Shown piece by piece: positions 9,901 through 17,586 of a stretch of DNA of 64,000 nt. Made by a program: the position numbers and the translations under genes. Within the stretch, counting starts at the first letter, position 1. The number at the start of each line of letters is the position of its first letter. Origin of the DNA: Planctomycetota bacterium (GTDB taxonomy: Bacteria; Planctomycetota; B15-G4; SIAN01); NCBI GenBank assembly GCA_016795285.1, contig JAEUIC010000047.1:124001-188000 (forward strand). Reading direction: 5' to 3'. Under the pieces are notes generated by a model that saw only the letters and a list, made by a program, of their open reading frames with translations, was not told the DNA's origin and did no database searches.

Positions 9901-10173
9901 TTCCAGCTGAAGGAGCACTGCCGGCGGCTCGGCATCGCCCGCGTCTTCCACACCGGGGGCGGCGAGGTGCTGCTCTTCGTGCGCGACTACGCGCGCTTCC
10001 ACAAGCTGCGGCTGCGCCGCGGCGAGGGGCGCCACGTCGAGGGATCGCGCGTGCTGGTGGTGCTGCCGCCCGAGGTGCGCACGCCGGAGGAGCTGCTCCG
10101 CTACCTTCTGGAGGAGTTCCGGGAACGGCCGGCCCCCCCGCCGCCGCGCCCGCTCGGAGATCGCAAGCCGTGA
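6910..10173 (+). CDS. mfd: Transcription-repair coupling factor Mfd
   Basis: 1087 residues, slightly shorter than the usual ~1150. Mfd is a cytoplasmic DNA translocase that removes RNA polymerase stalled at DNA damage and recruits UvrA. Visible in order: a UvrB-like N-terminal region (about 1-330, with the GEVSFRGDIVDFFP signature); an RNA-polymerase-interacting CarD-like domain (about 405-480, TPGEFVVHQTHGVALFRG); a helicase core with Walker A GDVGFGKTE (near 567), DEEQ box (near 667) and SATPIPRTLHMA; and motif VI in LRGRIGRS (near 840). A C-terminal TRCF domain closes the protein. The stop overlaps the next start (GTGA), so the PPIase gene is probably co-transcribed. An SD is absent and a -10-like TAGCGT sits just ahead of the ATG. 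Confidence 0.97.
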   Translation: MSAPALPRPDIAPALLAVARGERASAVVSEVHGSAATWFLAALASATDARLLVVTARASDAKDLELDWPLLAPGIAMARLPEVERFEAGTPEARRNKSEREKALAQLREPGGARVVLASLAALADAAGDPAAPRSERLLLKARQRIDREELRRRLYGSGLEPAPLVSAPGEVSFRGDIVDFFPYGAERPTRVELFDDEIESLRAFDPETQRSTGELLEVELIGAPTTTRLVQQSEAAGVRRFTALDHFTAPPLCVRIDPVAHEIAVAKVAEEQPARAGEWQQAAARLQALPRIDLHPELHAGSDSVLGARPIEGAGGIHELGRFCERLHEALDKLVIWSATAAEGRRITTLLRAHLPASPRRAVIDARGGLAAGFWCAAAGLWAGNHHELLGRTRLQRVSELRATAARPIREMLELTPGEFVVHQTHGVALFRGMKEMKQEGGTEDYLELEFDEATLLYVPASKVDLVSRYIGAGGSAPKLDKVGGKSWARKKADVEDALDDMSEELLELQAQRKTRPGHPFAVDDEMQAEFDASFPYADTLDQVAASEEIKRDMQQPRAMDRLLCGDVGFGKTEVAIRAVFKAATQGKQVAVLAPTTLLVRQHAETFKNRMADWPVRVEALSRLTPPKKSREVIEGLRQGHVDVAVGSHRLLSAKISFKDLGLLVIDEEQRFGVKHKEALKKLKTTVDVLTLSATPIPRTLHMALVGLRDISTLREPPRGRQPVETRVTYEDDELVRHAIERELAREGQVIYLFNRVGPIYDVAAKVKRLVPAARVGVAHGQMPGNKLEQMALSFAAREIDVLVCTTIIEAGIDIPTVNTLVVDRADLMGLADLHQLRGRIGRSDRKAYALFFIPKKPLPAIALKRLRALEGLSHLGAGFDIAIRDLEIRGAGNLLGKEQSGHIASIGYDLYCRMLAKSIAKRRGQKLPAEPEEIDIGIGLPAFLPREYIRSTHQRMELLRRLGESRSPEAVAQLQAEMRDRFGRPPAPVQHLIDVFQLKEHCRRLGIARVFHTGGGEVLLFVRDYARFHKLRLRRGEGRHVEGSRVLVVLPPEVRTPEELLRYLLEEFRERPAPPPPRPLGDRKP

Positions 10174-11273
10174 CGTCCCTCGCCTTCGCCGCCGCCCTGC
10201 TCCTCTGCCAGGATCCGATTCCGCCGCCGCCCGCGCTGCCCGCGCCCGTCGCCGGCGCGCCGGCGGAGGGCGCCGCGCCGCCCGCCGCGCGCACCGCCGC
10301 ACCGCAGGGCCAGCCGCTCGACTCGAACTTCGTGCTGGCGGCGGTGAACAACGAGATCGTCACGATCCGCGACGTGCTGCTCGAGTGGCGGCTCGACTCG
10401 CGCCGCAACGCCGATCCCGACCGCCCCGCCGCGCCGCGCACCCCCGAGGAGCAGATGCAGGAGGCGAAGAAGATCGTCATCGATCGCCTCTGGCTGGCGC
10501 ACGCGAAGTCGTTCCCGATGTACGGCGAGATCGTCACGCGCAAGTTGCTCGACGAGGAGGCGCGCGACATGTGGGGCTCCCTCTGGAGCGATCCGGCGAT
10601 CCCGGTCGACGAGCGCGAGCTGATGCTCCGCAAGGCGGAGAGCCGCATCGCGCTGCAGCTCGCCCTGCAGAGCGACCCCGAGTTCCGCCGCTGCTCCGTC
10701 GCGCGCCCCGACGACGTGCGCCGCTTCTGGGAGAACAACCCCGAGCTGCACAAGGTGCCGCCGCGCGTCGAGCTCGGGCGGGTGCTGCTCGGCCGCGAGG
10801 TGCATGGCGCCGGGGTGGAAGCGAAGGCGGCGGCGCTGCGCCAGCTCGCCATCGAGCGGTCGAGCCTCGAGACGGCGGCGGCCGAGTTGGCGCCGGGCGA
10901 CTTCTCGCGCATCCGCATCGACGACCTCGACCACGAGGAGAGCCTGCGCGCCGATGTGCTGGCCTTCGCCCGCAGCGCCGAGCCGGGGGAGCTGTCGGCG
11001 CCGGTGGTCGGCAGCGCGTCGGTGATGCTCTTCACGGTGCTGCGCCGCGAGCCGGGGCGCGAGATCGCGTTCGAGGACGCCGCGCCGAAGATCAAGGAGA
11101 TCCTGCAGAACGGGCGGTGCGACTACCGGGCGAAGCAGTACTTCGTGGTCCGCATCCTCGCGGAGTCCTACTTCGGGCCGGCCGACCTCTTCGACGACGA
11201 GATCGAGCAGCTGATCCCGGGGACGAAGGAGCGGAGAGCGCGCGCCAGCCGGGCAGAACCTCCCGGCAACTGA
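10170..11273 (+). CDS. SurA/PpiC-like periplasmic peptidyl-prolyl isomerase or chaperone
   Basis: 367 residues from a GTG start that overlaps the mfd stop by four bases (GTGA, 10170-10173). A short hydrophobic N-terminus (VTSLAFAAALLLCQ) suggests export, followed by a Pro/Ala-rich linker. From about residue 55, NFVLAAVNNEIVTIRDVLLEW matches the SurA-type N-terminal chaperone module. The C-terminal part (about 195-310) resembles a parvulin domain: PRVELGRVLLG, then ALRQLAIERSSLETAAAELAP, then AFARSAEPGELSAPVVGS. Family members help outer-membrane proteins fold in the periplasm. It has only one recognisable parvulin region and its active-site residues cannot be assigned with confidence, so it may be purely a chaperone. 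Co-transcription with mfd is inferred from the overlap. Confidence 0.75.
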   Translation: MTSLAFAAALLLCQDPIPPPPALPAPVAGAPAEGAAPPAARTAAPQGQPLDSNFVLAAVNNEIVTIRDVLLEWRLDSRRNADPDRPAAPRTPEEQMQEAKKIVIDRLWLAHAKSFPMYGEIVTRKLLDEEARDMWGSLWSDPAIPVDERELMLRKAESRIALQLALQSDPEFRRCSVARPDDVRRFWENNPELHKVPPRVELGRVLLGREVHGAGVEAKAAALRQLAIERSSLETAAAELAPGDFSRIRIDDLDHEESLRADVLAFARSAEPGELSAPVVGSASVMLFTVLRREPGREIAFEDAAPKIKEILQNGRCDYRAKQYFVVRILAESYFGPADLFDDEIEQLIPGTKERRARASRAEPPGN

Positions 11274-11298
11274 TCGGATTCAGCTCCGATCGTGCGTG

Positions 11299-11327
11299 TT
11301 GCCGCCTTTTCGGGGGCGGCCTACAAT
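11299..11327 (+). promoter_or_regulatory. Sigma70-type promoter for the first TonB/toroid gene
   Basis: TTGCCG (11299-11304), a 17-base spacer, then TACAAT (11322-11327). Spacing and -10 sequence fit a housekeeping promoter well. The predicted transcript start near 11334 leaves about 90 bases of leader before the ATG at 11424. Confidence 0.6.
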
Positions 11328-11423
11328 CCCCGCCCCTTCGCCCGCGAACCATCTTGGGCGGGGCGCGTTCTGCTGCCGTTGCCCGGGCACCTTCTTCGCC
11401 CCGGGGATACCGGAGAGGAATTC

Positions 11424-12989
11424 ATGTCGTCGACGCCTGAAGAGCCGGCACCGCTTCCGCCGCCGCCCGAGAACCTGGTCTTCCAGACCAACCGTCTCGA
11501 CCAGTTCGAGGAGACCTTCGAAGACCAGATGCGCGGCGCCATGAAGGGCGCTCCGTGGATCGGCGTCTCGCTGGTCCTGCATCTCCTCGCGATCTGGATC
11601 TTGATGCAATTCGACTTCAGCACGCCGCTCCCGCAGCCGGAGCAGGCGATCCAGGCGTCGCTGCAGCCCGAGGACACCGAAGTCCTCGAGCCGCCGGAGG
11701 AGATCCCGCCGCCGCCGGAGGAGCCGAAGGAGGAGATCGAGGAGCAGACCGACGACCCCGTCGTCTCCGATGACAACGCCGAAGTCGAGAACGTCTCCGA
11801 GGTCGAGTCCGATTCGCGCTCGCCGGTCGATGCCCCGTTCGAGGGGCGCGGCACCAACGACGTCATCGGCGTCGGCGGTGGCGCCGGCGGCTTCGGGGGC
11901 GGCAAGTACGGGCGCCGCGGCGGATCGAAGGGCGGCGGTCGTGCGTCGCAGAAGGCCGTCGAGCTCGGTCTCGAGTGGCTGAAGAACCACCAGAACCCCG
12001 AGGGGTACTGGGACTGCGACGGCTTCCAGGCGCAGTGCAAGACCAACCAGTGCGACGGCAAGGGCCAGGCGCTGAACGACGTCGGTTGCACCGGCCTCGC
12101 GCTGCTCGCCTTCCTCGGCGCCGGCAACACGATGACGACCGGCCGCTACAAGAAGGTCGTCCAGTCGGGCCTCAAGTACCTGCAGTCGGTGCAGGATCCG
12201 GATGACGGTTGCGTCGGCGCCAAGTCGGGCCAGCACTTCATGTACGGTCACGCGCTGGCGACGCTGGCGATGATCGAGGGCTACTACCTCTCGCGGCAGC
12301 CGATCCTGAAGCAGCCGGCGCAGAACGCGCTCAACTTCATCGGCCGCTCGCGCAACCCCTACAAGGCGTGGCGCTACGCCTTCCCGCCCGACGGCGACAA
12401 CGACGTGTCGGTGACCGGCTGGATGCTCTTCGCGCTCTTCGCTGCGAAGGATGCCGGCCTGCAGTCGGACGACGCGGCCATCAAGGACGGGATGGCGTAC
12501 ATCGAGGAGATGACCGACCCGTCGAACTTCCGCACCGGCTACCACGAGAAGGGCAGCCTCTCGGCGCGCGAGCCGGACGACATGGACAAGTGGCCGGCCG
12601 ACCAGGCCGAGGCGATGACGGCCGTGGCGACCATGCTGCGCGCCTTCAACCACGAGGAGCCTGACTCGCCGGCGGTGAAGGGTGCCAACACCCTGATCAT
12701 GGCCAAGCTGCCGAAGTGGGACGAGGCGGCCGGGTCGATCGACTACTACTACTGGTATTACGGCTCCTACGCGATGTTCCAGATCGGCGGCAAGAGCTGG
12801 GACAACTGGTCGCGCTCGATGGAGACCACGGTGGTCAGCCACCAGCGCACCAGCGGCGACGAGACCGGCTCGTGGGATCCGCAGGTCGATCCGTGGGGTG
12901 ACAACGGCGGCCGCGTCTACTCGACCGCGATCAACACGCTCTGCCTCGAGGTGTACTACCGCTACGACAAGATCATGGGCGCCCGCTGA
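11424..12989 (+). CDS. TonB-like N-terminus fused to a terpenoid-cyclase-like alpha/alpha toroid (copy 1)
   Basis: 521 residues; ATG 11424 chosen for GGAGAGG five bases upstream. After a cytoplasmic stretch comes one membrane helix (GVSLVLHLLAIWILMQF, about residues 46-62). A Pro/Glu-rich periplasmic linker (PPEEIPPPPEEPKEEIEEQ) follows, as in TonB. Next is a Gly-rich hinge containing FEGRGTNDVIGVGGGAGG. From about residue 175 it resembles the prenyltransferase/squalene-oxidase repeat family: KAVELGLEWLKNHQNPEGYW, ALNDVGCTGLALLAFLG, GSWDPQVDPWG and VYSTAINTLCLEVYYRY. The DXDD motif of squalene-hopene cyclases was not seen, so lipid cyclisation is unlikely. An envelope-spanning binding or scaffolding role is inferred. 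A close paralogue follows directly. No exbB/exbD neighbours were found. Confidence 0.85.
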   Translation: MSSTPEEPAPLPPPPENLVFQTNRLDQFEETFEDQMRGAMKGAPWIGVSLVLHLLAIWILMQFDFSTPLPQPEQAIQASLQPEDTEVLEPPEEIPPPPEEPKEEIEEQTDDPVVSDDNAEVENVSEVESDSRSPVDAPFEGRGTNDVIGVGGGAGGFGGGKYGRRGGSKGGGRASQKAVELGLEWLKNHQNPEGYWDCDGFQAQCKTNQCDGKGQALNDVGCTGLALLAFLGAGNTMTTGRYKKVVQSGLKYLQSVQDPDDGCVGAKSGQHFMYGHALATLAMIEGYYLSRQPILKQPAQNALNFIGRSRNPYKAWRYAFPPDGDNDVSVTGWMLFALFAAKDAGLQSDDAAIKDGMAYIEEMTDPSNFRTGYHEKGSLSAREPDDMDKWPADQAEAMTAVATMLRAFNHEEPDSPAVKGANTLIMAKLPKWDEAAGSIDYYYWYYGSYAMFQIGGKSWDNWSRSMETTVVSHQRTSGDETGSWDPQVDPWGDNGGRVYSTAINTLCLEVYYRYDKIMGAR

Positions 12990-13048
12990 ACGAGCTGCGG
13001 GACGCGATAGGCAAGCTGTACCGAAGCGCGAATACGAGATGAACGATG

Positions 13049-13080
13049 CGAAGGCGGCGAGCGGAAGCTCGCCGCCTTCG
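13049..13080 (+). terminator. Strong hairpin after the first toroid gene
   Basis: A perfect 13-base stem (CGAAGGCGGCGAG at 13049-13061, CTCGCCGCCTTCG at 13068-13080) with a 6-base loop lies 60 bases past the TGA at 12989. A modest CGTTTCC follows in place of a U-tract. It separates the two paralogous genes. Confidence 0.7.
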
Positions 13081-13208
13081 TCGTTTCCGGGGCCGGTGAA
13101 CGACGACATCGGAGCGCAGTCGCGAGAACCGGAGGGTGTGTGGAGCGTTGGCTCTTGTGGCATCGCGAGCGGGTCTTGTGACGCGCTCGATCGCCGCGGG
13201 AGAGAGCC

Positions 13209-14711
13209 ATGTCGACCACCCATCACGAAGGAAACGGCTTCGAGGACGAACTGCGCGAGTCGCTGCGGCGCGCGCCGTGGATCGCGCTGTCGGCGGCGGC
13301 GCACGCGGCGGCGATCGTCGTGCTGATGCAGTTCGAGTACCACGTGCCGATCGAGGAGGCGCCGCAGGTGATCCACTGCGAGCGGCCGATCGAGTCGGTC
13401 GAGCTCCTCGTCCCCGAGCCGCCCCCGCCCGAGCCGCCCGAGCCGCAGCTCGTCGACGTGCGGGAAGAACCGATCGACGATCCGACCGTGGCGACCGTCG
13501 AATCGCCCTTCGTGAGCGACGCGCTCGTGCCGAGCGAGCTGCTGACGCCGGTGGCCGCGGCGTTCGAAGGGCGCTCGATCAACGACGTGATCGGCACCGG
13601 CGGGGGCGCCGGCGGGCCGCACGACGGTGGCGGCGGGCCACGCATCGGCCGCGGCGGCCCGAGGGCGGTCGAGACCACCATCAAGTCGGGCCTGCAGTGG
13701 CTGCGCCGCCACCAGGACCCATCGGGCGCCTGGGACAGCGACGGCTTCGGCTCGCGCTGCCGCGACAACCTCTGCGACGGCAAGGGCGCCGCGCTGAACG
13801 ACGTCGGCTGCACCGGCCTCGCGCTGCTCGCCTTCCTCGGCATGGGGGCCACCCCGGAGCGCGGCCACGACCGCGAGGTGGTGCGCAACGGCGTGCGTTG
13901 GCTCGTCGCCGCGCAGGATCGCGACGACGGCTGCCTCGGCGCGAAGGGCGGCCAGCACTTCCTCTACGGCCACGCGATCGGGACGCTCGCGCTGGTGGAA
14001 GCGTGGCACTCCTCGCGCATGCCGGCGCTGAAGGGGCCGGCGCAGCAGGCGCTCGACTTCATCAGCCGCAGCCGCAATCCCTACGCGGCGTGGCGCTACG
14101 CCGTCCCGCCCGACGGCGACAACGACGTCTCGGTCACCGGCTGGATGCTCTTCGCCCTCTACGCCGGCCGCGAGGCGGGGCTCACCGTCGACGACGGCGC
14201 GCTGCGCGACGGCCTCGCCTACGTCCGCTCGATGACCGACCCGGCGACCGGCCGCACCGGCTACCACGAGAAGGGCAGCTTCTCGGCGCGCGAGGCCGAC
14301 GCGATGGAGCGCTGGCCGGCCGAGCAGAGCGAGGCGATGACCGCGTGCGCGCTGCTGCTCGACAGCTTCGACGGCGTCGATCCGGCGAGCGCCGCGCAGA
14401 AGTCGCGCGTCGATCTGCTGCTCGCCCGCCGGCCGGCGTGGGACGAGGCGCGCGGCTCGATCGACTTCTACTACTGGTACTACGGCACCTACGCGATGTG
14501 GCAGGTGGGCGGCGACGCGTGGAAGCGCTGGGAGCACGGGCTCGGCGACACGCTGCTGGCGCACCAGCGCCAGGACGGCGACGAGACGGGCTCGTGGGAC
14601 CCGCAGGTCGATCCGTGGGGTCGCCAGGGCGGCCGCATCTACTCGACCGCGATGAACGTCCTCTGCCTCGAGGTCTTCTATCGCTACGCGAAGCTGTTCG
14701 GGACGCGGTGA
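13209..14711 (+). CDS. TonB-like N-terminus fused to a terpenoid-cyclase-like alpha/alpha toroid (copy 2)
   Basis: 500 residues, a tandem paralogue of the gene at 11424. The same parts occur in the same order: a membrane helix (IALSAAAHAAAIVVLMQFEY, about 19-38), a Pro-rich linker (PEPPPPEPPEPQ), a hinge containing FEGRSINDVIGTGGGAGG, then the toroid. The toroid shares long identical blocks with copy 1, including ALNDVGCTGLALLAFLG, PPDGDNDVSVTGWMLFAL, TGYHEKGS.SARE and GDETGSWDPQVDPWG. The linker is shorter and richer in Pro than Glu. GGGAGAGAG precedes the ATG. The strongly conserved toroid and diverged linkers suggest an old duplication with the same core activity. The function is not known. 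It has its own hairpin downstream and probably its own promoter, since a strong hairpin separates it from copy 1. Confidence 0.85.
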   Translation: MSTTHHEGNGFEDELRESLRRAPWIALSAAAHAAAIVVLMQFEYHVPIEEAPQVIHCERPIESVELLVPEPPPPEPPEPQLVDVREEPIDDPTVATVESPFVSDALVPSELLTPVAAAFEGRSINDVIGTGGGAGGPHDGGGGPRIGRGGPRAVETTIKSGLQWLRRHQDPSGAWDSDGFGSRCRDNLCDGKGAALNDVGCTGLALLAFLGMGATPERGHDREVVRNGVRWLVAAQDRDDGCLGAKGGQHFLYGHAIGTLALVEAWHSSRMPALKGPAQQALDFISRSRNPYAAWRYAVPPDGDNDVSVTGWMLFALYAGREAGLTVDDGALRDGLAYVRSMTDPATGRTGYHEKGSFSAREADAMERWPAEQSEAMTACALLLDSFDGVDPASAAQKSRVDLLLARRPAWDEARGSIDFYYWYYGTYAMWQVGGDAWKRWEHGLGDTLLAHQRQDGDETGSWDPQVDPWGRQGGRIYSTAMNVLCLEVFYRYAKLFGTR

Positions 14712-14724
14712 AGTCGGCGAACCG

Positions 14725-14763
14725 CGCGGTGCGGCGGCGCGCCCTCCGGCCCGCCGCGCCGCG
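14725..14763. terminator. GC-rich hairpin between convergent genes
   Basis: A 12-base stem with one wobble pair (CGCGGTGCGGCG at 14725-14736, CGCCGCGCCGCG at 14752-14763) starts 13 bases after the stop of the second toroid gene. It faces the convergent rsgA stop at 14861. No U-tract is present on either strand. Confidence 0.45.
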
Positions 14764-14860
14764 CGGCGCCGTGGGCTCAGCAGGCGACGCGCGCTCAGAG
14801 CGTGAGAAGGAGTCCCGGACCGAGCCAGACGAAGCGCCGCGCCCGCATGGCGAGGCGCGC

Positions 14861-15886
14861 TCAGTAGGCGTCGTGGCGCTGCATCCGTTCCCCGCCGCCG
14901 CGCAGCTCGTCGAGCAGCTTCTGGTAGGTCGCCATCCGTTCGGGCCGGATCGCGCCGCTCGCCGCCGCCGCCTTCACCGCGCAGCCCGGTTCGTGGTCGT
15001 GCGTGCAGGTCGCGTACTTGCACTGCGCGATCAGCGGCCGCATCTCGCGGAACCAGTGCGCCAGGTCCCACGGCTCCATCGGCGGCAGCCCGAACTCGCG
15101 CACGCCGGGCGTGTCGACCAGGTAGCCGCCGAACGCGAGGCGATGGAGCGACGCCGAGGTGGTCGTGTGGGCGCCACGCGCCATCTTCGTCCCGGCCGCC
15201 ACCAGCGCGCCGATGCGCGCGCTGATCCCGGGATCGAGCGCCGCCATCAGCGACGACTTGCCCACGCCGGAGTGGCCGAGCAGCATCGCCACCCGCCCGC
15301 TCATCGCCGCGCGCAGCTCGTCGAGCCCCTCGCGCCGCGGCACGCTGGTCGGCAGCACCGCGTAGCCGAGCTCCCGATACGGCGCCGCCAGCGCGTCGAT
15401 CTCGGCCGGCGTCGCGAGGTCGCACTTGTTCAGCACGACGAGCGGCTCGATCCCCTCGCGCTCGCAAGCCACCAGCATCCGGTCGATCAGCCCCGGCTTG
15501 GTCGCCGGCTGGCGCACCGACGCCACGATCACCAGCACGTCGACGTTGGCGGCGATCACCTGCCAGCCCGACGGGTCGCGCGGCCGCGGGCGCGCGATGC
15601 GCGTGCGCCGCGGCAGGACCTCCTCGATCGACCCCTGCTCGCCCTCCAGCACGACGCGCACCCGATCGCCCACCGCCACCGGCCGGCTCTCCGGGTCGTC
15701 GTCCTGCCCCTCGAAGAGGCGGCCGCGCAGGCTGCAGGGCACCACTCGATCGCCGATCTCGACGTGGATCTGCTTGCGATCGATCCGCAGCACCACTCCC
15801 TCGGGTAGGCCGTCCAGCTGCGCCCTCCTTTCCCGTCGCAGCGCTCCGGCCGCGGCTCGCCCCGGGGAATTCCCGGCCCATTTCAC
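14861..15886 (-). CDS. rsgA: Ribosome small-subunit-dependent GTPase A
   Basis: 341 residues from GTG 15886, with AGGG five bases upstream. A second good SD (AGGAGG) lies inside at about 15831-15836, so a shorter product is possible. RsgA is a GTPase that helps late maturation of the 30S ribosomal subunit. An OB-fold (about 25-85) is followed by a circularly permuted GTPase domain. The G motifs come in the order G4 NKCD, G1 GHSGVGKSS (near 205), G3 DTPGVREFG. A C-terminal zinc knuckle follows, with C-x5-C-x-H-x5-C in CKYATCTHDHEPGC. The permuted order is diagnostic. It is divergent from the sigma-factor operon, with 33 bases between the start codons. Confidence 0.95.
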   Translation of the reverse strand: MKWAGNSPGRAAAGALRRERRAQLDGLPEGVVLRIDRKQIHVEIGDRVVPCSLRGRLFEGQDDDPESRPVAVGDRVRVVLEGEQGSIEEVLPRRTRIARPRPRDPSGWQVIAANVDVLVIVASVRQPATKPGLIDRMLVACEREGIEPLVVLNKCDLATPAEIDALAAPYRELGYAVLPTSVPRREGLDELRAAMSGRVAMLLGHSGVGKSSLMAALDPGISARIGALVAAGTKMARGAHTTTSASLHRLAFGGYLVDTPGVREFGLPPMEPWDLAHWFREMRPLIAQCKYATCTHDHEPGCAVKAAAASGAIRPERMATYQKLLDELRGGGERMQRHDAY

Positions 15887-15919
15887 GCGCGCGCCCTGGC
15901 GCTGCTCCCAGGGCGAGGA

Positions 15920-16507
15920 ATGATCCACGCGATGACGGTCCCGGCCAAGCCCCCTGACTCCGCCTCCGACGCGGACGAGGTGCGCGCCTTCCTCGCCGGC
16001 GACGAGGCGGCGTTCGAGCGGCTCGTCGACCGCCACCAGCGGACGCTCCTCCACCTCTGCCAGCGATTGGTCGGCGCCAGCGACGCCGCCGACCTCTTCC
16101 AGGAGGTCTTCCTGCAGTGCTACCGCATGGTCCACCAGCTGCGCGAGCCCGAGGCGTTCCGCGCGTGGCTGCTGCAGATCACCGTCCGTCACGCGCGCCG
16201 CCGCCAGCAGGCGCGCCCGGGCCCGCTCGCCGTCGAGGAGCCCGAGCTCTTCGCGGCGCCCGCCGTCGGCGACCCGCTCGAGCTCGCCGACGAGGTCGCC
16301 GCGCTGCGCCGCGCGCTCGAGCGGCTGCCGCCGCGGCAACGCGAGGTGGTCGTGCTCCGCCACGATCAGGGGCTCTCGTTCGCCGAGATCGCCGCGCTGC
16401 TCGAGATCCGCGAGGACGCCGCGCGCGCCAACCACTATCAAGGGATGCGCCGGCTGCGCCGCGAGCTGCTCGGCGCCACCGATGACCGCTCCGAGGAGTC
16501 GCCATGA
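15920..16507 (+). CDS. ECF-type RNA polymerase sigma factor
   Basis: 195 residues. Region 2 (about 25-95) contains FERLVDRHQRTLLHLCQRLV and DLFQEVFLQCYRMVHQLREP, the core-binding and -10-recognition helices. Region 4 (about 130-185) has ALERLPPRQREVVVLRHDQG, SFAEIAALLEIREDAARAN and HYQGMRRLRREL, a helix-turn-helix for the -35. There is no sigma region 1 or 3, as usual for ECF factors. Two starts are possible. ATG 15920 lies right against GGGCGAGGA, and ATG 15932 is 12 bases beyond it and better spaced. The stop overlaps the next gene by four bases (ATGA), which encodes a likely membrane partner. The regulated genes cannot be read from this window. Confidence 0.9.
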   Translation: MIHAMTVPAKPPDSASDADEVRAFLAGDEAAFERLVDRHQRTLLHLCQRLVGASDAADLFQEVFLQCYRMVHQLREPEAFRAWLLQITVRHARRRQQARPGPLAVEEPELFAAPAVGDPLELADEVAALRRALERLPPRQREVVVLRHDQGLSFAEIAALLEIREDAARANHYQGMRRLRRELLGATDDRSEESP

Positions 16508-17052
16508 ACCGCGACGCACCGCCGCCGGGCGACGCCGACCGCGACGACGCCATCGATCCGCGCCTCGCCGCCCTCTTCGCGCGCGATCGCGGCCCGGCGC
16601 CGCACGAGGTCGCCGCGGCCCGCCTGCTCCTCAAGCGGTCGCTCGCCCGCGAGCGGCAGCATGCGGCGGCGCACCGACCGACCCTCCTCGCGGACGCCGT
16701 CGCCCCTTCCGGCGCGCCGAGCGGCCCCTCGCTCGCCGCCGCCCGCCGCGGCCGCTGGCTGCTGCTGGCGCAGGCGGCCGGCTTCGTGCTGCTGATCGCG
16801 CTGCTGGCGCCGCTCGTGCCGCGCTACGCACCGCAGCGCGCCGGCGCCGGCCGATCGGGCGAGACGGTCGTCGCCAGCCTCGCGAGCGGCGCGCTCGAGC
16901 TCGGCGCCCGCCTCGAGCAGTGGCTGCCGCCGTTGCCCGACCTCGGCCTCGAGCCGCCGCTCGCCAAGGGCGGCGTGGTGGAGCGCGCGCTCGAGCCGTG
17001 GCAGCAGTTCGGCGACGGCCTGCGCCACTGGCTAAGCTCCGCCGCCCGGTGA
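16504..17052 (+). CDS. Single-pass membrane protein, likely anti-sigma-type partner
   Basis: 182 residues. The N-terminal ~80 residues are charged and helical (DPRLAALFARDRG, AARLLLKRSLARERQ). One membrane helix follows near 86-104 (WLLLAQAAGFVLLIALLAPL), then a periplasmic tail of about 75 residues. This layout, together with the four-base overlap with the upstream ECF sigma gene, fits an anti-sigma factor that holds the sigma factor at the membrane. The zinc-binding HxxxCxxC motif of ZAS-type anti-sigma factors is absent, so the assignment rests on context and topology. Its stop overlaps the next GTG start (GTGA), so the three genes should be one transcript. Confidence 0.7.
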   Translation: MNRDAPPPGDADRDDAIDPRLAALFARDRGPAPHEVAAARLLLKRSLARERQHAAAHRPTLLADAVAPSGAPSGPSLAAARRGRWLLLAQAAGFVLLIALLAPLVPRYAPQRAGAGRSGETVVASLASGALELGARLEQWLPPLPDLGLEPPLAKGGVVERALEPWQQFGDGLRHWLSSAAR

Positions 17053-17567
17053 ACGAACTCGCTGACGCCACTGCCCGAGGGACCGACCCGTCCTCGCGCG
17101 CCGCACCGCGGCCGCCGCGTCCCGGCGCGCGCGCCGTGCGCCTGCTCTACCTGCGCGCGTGGCTGCTCGCGACGCTCTGCATCGTCGCGTTCGGCGTGAT
17201 GTGGGCGCTGAACGAGGGGGCGAAGCAGCCGGACAGCTCGCCCTTCGGCGCGTTCGTCGTCGCGCCGATCGTCGCGCTGCTCACGCTGCCGTCGCTCTGG
17301 CTGCTGCGCCTCTTCCCGGAACGGTCGCCGAGCAGCGGACTGCGCTTCTTCCGGCGCCTGCTGCTCGGCGCGATCTGCGGCTCGTTCCCGTGCTCGATCC
17401 TCGCCGCGCTGACCGTCGCGTCGCGCGAGCCGAACGCCCACGAGAGCGCCGGCGTGGTGTGGGTCGCCGGCTTCCTGCTCGGCATCGTGGCGGGCATCGC
17501 CGACGCGATGCACCTCGACGCGCGCGAGGCGACCGCCCGCGAGCGCGACGACCTGCCGGGCACCTGA
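17049..17567 (+). CDS. Four-helix membrane protein in the sigma-factor operon
   Basis: 172 residues from GTG 17049, in a GTGA overlap with the gene before. Four hydrophobic segments are seen: ATLCIVAFGVMWAL, AFVVAPIVALLTLPSLWLL, LLGAICGSFPCSILAALTVA and VVWVAGFLLGIVAGIADAM. The ~30 residues ahead of the first helix are Pro/Arg-rich. I do not recognise a family. Tight coupling to the sigma factor and its membrane partner suggests a role in sensing or transmitting an envelope signal, but that is inference from position only. Twenty bases separate it from the glycosyltransferase gene downstream. Confidence 0.7.
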   Translation: MNELADATARGTDPSSRAAPRPPRPGARAVRLLYLRAWLLATLCIVAFGVMWALNEGAKQPDSSPFGAFVVAPIVALLTLPSLWLLRLFPERSPSSGLRFFRRLLLGAICGSFPCSILAALTVASREPNAHESAGVVWVAGFLLGIVAGIADAMHLDAREATARERDDLPGT

Positions 17568-17586
17568 GCGCAGGCGGGCGCGCACG

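Noticed and set aside
11424..14711. Squalene-hopene cyclase function for the toroid proteins
   Set aside because: No DXDD catalytic motif was found and the N-terminus is a TonB-like arm.
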